Of a stretch of DNA of 8,707 nucleotides, positions 5,977-8,707 are shown in pieces. The DNA comes from DATDMG01 sp036518955. Lineage in GTDB: Bacteria > Actinomycetota > Actinomycetes > Actinomycetales > Kineosporiaceae. The first letter of the stretch is position 1, and the number at the start of each line of letters is the position of its first letter. Location of the stretch: the NCBI GenBank assembly GCA_036518955.1, contig DATDMG010000463.1:1-8707 (forward strand), read 5' to 3'. Under the pieces are notes generated by a model. That model did no database searches and was not told the DNA's origin. It saw only the letters and a list, made by a program, of their open reading frames with translations. The position numbers were made by a program, and so were the translations under genes.

Positions 5977-6312
5977 TCATCCCAGCAGAAGGGCCAGTGC
6001 CGCGTCTACGGTCCCTGACCTCACCCGGTTACGATCGCCTTCGAGGTGAAGCTCCACGACGCGCGTCCCGCGCGGCCCGGCGAGCCCCAGGTACACGGTT
6101 CCCGGAGCGTGTCCGTCCACCGGGTCCGGCCCGGCGACGTCGGTCGTGGCCGAGCCCCAGGTGGCGCCCAGCCGCTCCCGGACGCCCACAGCCATCTGGA
6201 CCGCCACGGCCGGATCCACGGCACCCTGGCGGGCGAGCAGGGCGCCCGTCTCCGGCCCGGTCACCGCCTCCGGTCCGGTCACCGTGCCCGGCTGTCTCTG
6301 GTGGCCGCACAC
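5977..6312 (-). pseudogene. cinA: CinA/PncC C-terminal remnant (N-terminal catalytic half missing)
   Basis: The readable part (about 6245 down to 5977) matches the second half of CinA-C / nicotinamide-nucleotide amidase: LLARQGAVDPAVAVQMAVGV, then RLGATWGSATTDVAGPDP, then GTVYLGLAGPRGTR and a closing AALALLLG. The first half, with the AESxTGG motif and the Lys of YxxxxKxxLLGV, should precede it but is absent. Only about 87 nt separate the pgsA stop from this homology, and they encode unrelated sequence with an 18-nt tandem repeat. The conserved TTGVAGP reads TTDVAGP. The listed GTG start at 6312 is only a frame opening, with no ribosome binding site. An intact enzyme would hydrolyse NMN to NaMN in pyridine nucleotide salvage; this copy should be inactive. 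The position between pgsA and clgR is normal for cinA. A short expressed protein with a new role remains possible. Confidence 0.72.
6249..6284. repeat. 18-bp imperfect tandem repeat, two copies
   Basis: Copies at 6249-6266 and 6267-6284 differ at 2 of 18 bases. In the cinA frame they encode VTGPEA and VTGPET-like units. The repeat sits exactly at the break where CinA homology begins, consistent with slippage or rearrangement at the truncation point. Confidence 0.75.
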
Positions 6313-6331
6313 CTGGTAACGGGACGGCCGG

Positions 6332-6940
6332 TCATTCCGGCAGCTCAGCCCGACGCATCACGTGGACGATGCCGAGCAGGTAGCCGACCCCCGTGACGAC
6401 GGTGAGGGCGACGGCCAGGATCATCGCCCCGACGGCGGCCAGGTGCCAGTGTCCTGGCAGAGGGAGCAGATACAGCGTGATCGCCAACGCCTGCGACGCC
6501 GCCTTGATCTTCCCACCGCGACCCGCCGGCAGCACGACCCGGCGGATCACCATGAACCGCAGAACGGTGATCGCCGCCTCTCGAGCGAGCACCACCAGCG
6601 TCACCATCCAGCTCAACTCACCCATCACGGACAGACACACCAGTGCCGTGCCGATCAGGGCCTTGTCAGCGATCGGGTCTGCGATCTTGCCGACGTCCGT
6701 GATCAGTCCCCATCGGCGGGCGACCTCCCCGTCGAACCGGTCCGTCGCCACCGCCAGGACGAAGGCTCCGGCGGCCGCCCACCGCCAGGGGGACCTCCCC
6801 CCGCCCTCCAACAGGAGCCAGGCGAAGAGGGGGACCAGCACGATCCGGACGGCGGTGAGCGCGTTCGCGACGTTCCACACGCTGACGCGCGGTGCCGCCG
6901 GTACCGCGATCGGGTCCACCGGGTGGTCCATCCCGCTCAC
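6332..6940 (-). CDS. pgsA: CDP-diacylglycerol-glycerol-3-phosphate 3-phosphatidyltransferase (PGP synthase)
   Basis: 202 aa integral membrane enzyme of the CDP-alcohol phosphatidyltransferase family. The signature D-x2-D-G-x2-A-R-x8-G-x3-D-x3-D is complete: D67, D70, G71, A74, R75, G84, D88 and D92. The acidic residues bind the metal ions and the CDP-diacylglycerol. Hydrophobic helices lie at about residues 27-45, 52-66, 95-117, and as a pair at about 149-192. An N-terminal tail of about 20 residues precedes WNVANALTAVRI, the family's usual beginning. The product is the precursor of phosphatidylglycerol and cardiolipin. The GTG at 6940 overlaps the rimO stop (GTGA), so translation is probably coupled; an ATG at 6931 with GGTGAG just upstream is an alternative. 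The neighbourhood (rimO before, cinA and clgR after) matches the pgsA3 locus of actinobacteria, which favours PGP synthase over other CDP-alcohol transferases. Confidence 0.92.
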   Translation of the reverse strand: MSGMDHPVDPIAVPAAPRVSVWNVANALTAVRIVLVPLFAWLLLEGGGRSPWRWAAAGAFVLAVATDRFDGEVARRWGLITDVGKIADPIADKALIGTALVCLSVMGELSWMVTLVVLAREAAITVLRFMVIRRVVLPAGRGGKIKAASQALAITLYLLPLPGHWHLAAVGAMILAVALTVVTGVGYLLGIVHVMRRAELPE

Positions 6941-8649
6941 CCTGCCGGCACCGAGCCCTTGCGGGCGGCTCCCCCTGGGGCCGTGGCACGACCCGCGGCG
7001 AACGTCCCTTCGCCGACGCCGGCGAACGTCCCTTCGCCGGCGCCCGCCCCGCCGGTGCTCCGCTGGCCCACCACGGCGTCGATCCCGACGGCTACGGCGA
7101 GCAGGTCGACGCCACGGGCCTGGCTGACCCGCGCCCGGACCACATCACCAGGGCGGAGCACCGTGCCGTCCGCACGGTACGCGGGCAGCACGGTCACGCC
7201 GTCGACCTCAGGGCCCTGGTGCGCGGCGCGGCCGACCGCGACGGCGGGCGGCGCGGCCCCCGGCGTCCGCCGGCGTTCCCCGGGACGGGCGGACCCGACG
7301 GGACCATCGACGAGGTCCTCGTCGGGGTCGTCGTCGATCTCCTCGACGAGCACCTCGACCTCCTCCCCGATCCGGTCCTGGGCACGCTGGGCCGTCAACT
7401 CCTCGGCGAACGCGGTGAGGCGCGCCACCCGCTCGGCCACCTCGTCCGGGCTGATCTTCCCGTCGAGGCCGGCCGCCTCGGTCCCCTCCTCGTCGGAGTA
7501 GCCGAACACCCCGACGACGTCGAGCATGGCGGCCTCGAGAAAGCGCTCCAGTTCCCGCACGTCGGCCTCGGTCTCGCCCGGGAAGCCCACGATCACGTTG
7601 GACCGGATCCCCGCCTGCGGTGCGATCCGGCGCACCGTCCGGACCAGCGCCAGGAACTCGGCGGACCCACCGAACCGGCGCATGCGCCGCAGCACCGCGG
7701 GAGCTGCGTGCTGGAACGACAGGTCGAAGTAGGGGACGACCCCGGCAGTGCCGCCGATCACCTCGAGAAGCCCCGGTCGCACCTCGGCGGGTTGCAGGTA
7801 GGACAGCCGGACCCGGTGGACCCCCGGCACCGCGGCCAACTCCGGCAGCAGGGTCTCCAACAGGCGCAGGTCTCCCAGGTCCTTCCCGTAGGACGTCGAG
7901 TTCTCACTGACCAGGAACAGTTCACGCACCCCCTGCGCGGCCAGCCATGCCGCCTCGGTGAGCACCTCGGCCGGCCGGCGGGACACGAACGCCCCCCGGA
8001 ACATCGGGATCGCGCAGAAGGCGCACCGGCGGTCGCAGCCGCTGGCGAGCTTGAGCGGCGCCCACGGGGCGGTCCCCAATCGGTGCCGCAGCACAGGAGG
8101 GCCGGAGGCCGCGTGCCCAGCCGGCGCGCGGGACGCCGCGCCCAGGGCCGGGGCGCCGGGCAGGCGGCCCGGCCCGGCGGAGGACCGATCGACCGGTGCC
8201 AGCGGCAGCAGGGTCCGGCGGTCCCTGGGCACGTGCGAGGCGGGACGCTCCCCGCGCAGCACGCTCTGCAGGTGCGCGGTCAGGTCGCCGTAGGTGTCGA
8301 ACCCGAGGACGGCGTCCACCTCCGGGAGCTCCTGGGCGAGCTGGCTGCCGTAGCGCTCCGCCAGGCAACCGACCGCGACCACGGCGCGCGTCCGGGTGGC
8401 CCGGTCGTCGCGGAGGTCGGCGGCCTCCAGCAGCGTGTCGATCGAGTCCTTCTTGGCCTGCTCCACGAAGCCGCAGGTGTTGACCACGGCGACGTCGGCG
8501 TCCGCCGCGTCGTCGACGAGGCGCCAGCCGGCCGCGGCCAGCCGGCCGGCCAGCTCCTCCGAGTCGACGTCGTTGCGGGCACACCCGAGAGTCACCAGGG
8601 CCACCGTGCGCACCGGCACAGCGTCGGGACGGAACTGCGCTGGCGCCAT
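6937..8649 (-). CDS. rimO: Ribosomal protein S12 (Asp) methylthiotransferase RimO
   Basis: 570 aa, long for RimO (usually about 440-490). The N-terminal methylthiotransferase domain carries the cluster cysteines C23 (TLGCARNDVDSEE), C59 (NTCGF) and C95 (VGCLAERYG). The radical SAM site is C205-x3-C209-x2-C212 (GCDRRCAFCAIP), followed by FRGAFVSRRP and SENSTSYGKDLGD. It binds two [4Fe-4S] clusters and adds a methylthio group to a conserved Asp of ribosomal protein S12. The C-terminal TRAM domain is split by a charged, disordered insert (about DDDPDEDLVDG to AAPPAVA) before GRAAHQGPEVDG. The extra length comes from three places: an Ala/Pro/Gly-rich linker at about 153-190, the TRAM insert, and a Gly/Ala tail with the repeat GEGTFA. 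The ATG at 8649 has no clear ribosome binding site but a -10 box 6 nt upstream, indicating a leaderless mRNA. It is the first gene of the rimO-pgsA pair. Confidence 0.95.
   Translation of the reverse strand: MAPAQFRPDAVPVRTVALVTLGCARNDVDSEELAGRLAAAGWRLVDDAADADVAVVNTCGFVEQAKKDSIDTLLEAADLRDDRATRTRAVVAVGCLAERYGSQLAQELPEVDAVLGFDTYGDLTAHLQSVLRGERPASHVPRDRRTLLPLAPVDRSSAGPGRLPGAPALGAASRAPAGHAASGPPVLRHRLGTAPWAPLKLASGCDRRCAFCAIPMFRGAFVSRRPAEVLTEAAWLAAQGVRELFLVSENSTSYGKDLGDLRLLETLLPELAAVPGVHRVRLSYLQPAEVRPGLLEVIGGTAGVVPYFDLSFQHAAPAVLRRMRRFGGSAEFLALVRTVRRIAPQAGIRSNVIVGFPGETEADVRELERFLEAAMLDVVGVFGYSDEEGTEAAGLDGKISPDEVAERVARLTAFAEELTAQRAQDRIGEEVEVLVEEIDDDPDEDLVDGPVGSARPGERRRTPGAAPPAVAVGRAAHQGPEVDGVTVLPAYRADGTVLRPGDVVRARVSQARGVDLLAVAVGIDAVVGQRSTGGAGAGEGTFAGVGEGTFAAGRATAPGGAARKGSVPAG
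6997..7044. repeat. Two 24-bp tandem repeats, each containing a hairpin, in the rimO 3' end
   Basis: The units at 6997-7020 and 7021-7044 differ at one base. Each begins with GGCGAACGTCCCTTCGCC, in which GGCGAA and TTCGCC are perfect inverted arms around a 6-nt loop. The repeats encode two 8-residue units (GAGEGTFA and GVGEGTFA) in the non-conserved tail after the TRAM domain, 57-104 nt upstream of the pgsA start. Confidence 0.85.
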
Positions 8650-8655
8650 TCCGCA

Positions 8656-8661
8656 AGCCTA
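8656..8661 (-). promoter_or_regulatory. -10 box of a leaderless rimO promoter
   Basis: Minus-strand TAGGCT fits the actinobacterial TAnnnT -10 consensus. It is 6 nt before the A of the rimO ATG, placing the transcription start at or next to the start codon. No clear -35 is seen, which is usual for such promoters. The rest of 8662-8707 shows no feature. Confidence 0.6.
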
Positions 8662-8707
8662 TCCGCGCCGCGGGCACGCCCGGCGCGCACCCCGACCCGG
8701 GACTGCA

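Noticed and set aside
6362..7501. Long plus-strand frame (379 codons) opposite pgsA and rimO
   Set aside because: Low-complexity Arg/Pro/Ser composition and no domain; both opposite-strand genes have complete catalytic motifs.

Overview
High-GC DNA with strong third-position G/C bias, and genes that are almost all actinobacterial in type: an Lhr helicase with a C-terminal extension, a Nei2-type glycosylase, a soluble acyl-ACP desaturase, and the rimO-pgsA-cinA-clgR cluster. I cannot fix the genus. This looks like chromosomal core DNA; I see no transposase, integrase, tRNA, rRNA or CRISPR array.

Left part, plus strand (1-4026): the C-terminal half of an Lhr-family DNA repair helicase, already open at the window edge; a small single-pass membrane or secreted protein of unknown function; and a Nei/Fpg-type DNA glycosylase. 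The three are closely spaced and probably co-transcribed. In mycobacteria lhr and nei2 are adjacent, so the membrane protein gene between them is the unusual part. Next comes a separately promoted stearoyl-ACP-type desaturase (4142-5077), with an inverted-repeat candidate operator upstream.

Middle (5078-5373): a 296-bp gap where the desaturase and clgR converge. It holds a direct repeat and a GC hairpin that may terminate transcription from both sides.

Right part, minus strand (5374-8649, read right to left): rimO (ribosomal protein S12 methylthiotransferase), pgsA (phosphatidylglycerophosphate synthase, start overlapping the rimO stop), a cinA/pncC remnant lacking its N-terminal catalytic half, and clgR (XRE activator of Clp protease genes). 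clgR has a 261-bp leader with an extracytoplasmic-function sigma-type promoter match and a ClgR-box-like palindrome. rimO appears to be leaderless.

The window is mostly housekeeping: DNA repair, membrane lipid synthesis, ribosome modification and proteolysis control. I do not see a clear new multi-gene system. The best leads are the membrane protein inserted in the lhr-nei2 repair operon, the truncated cinA, the desaturase operator, the clgR control region, and palindromic tandem repeats inside the 3' end of rimO.
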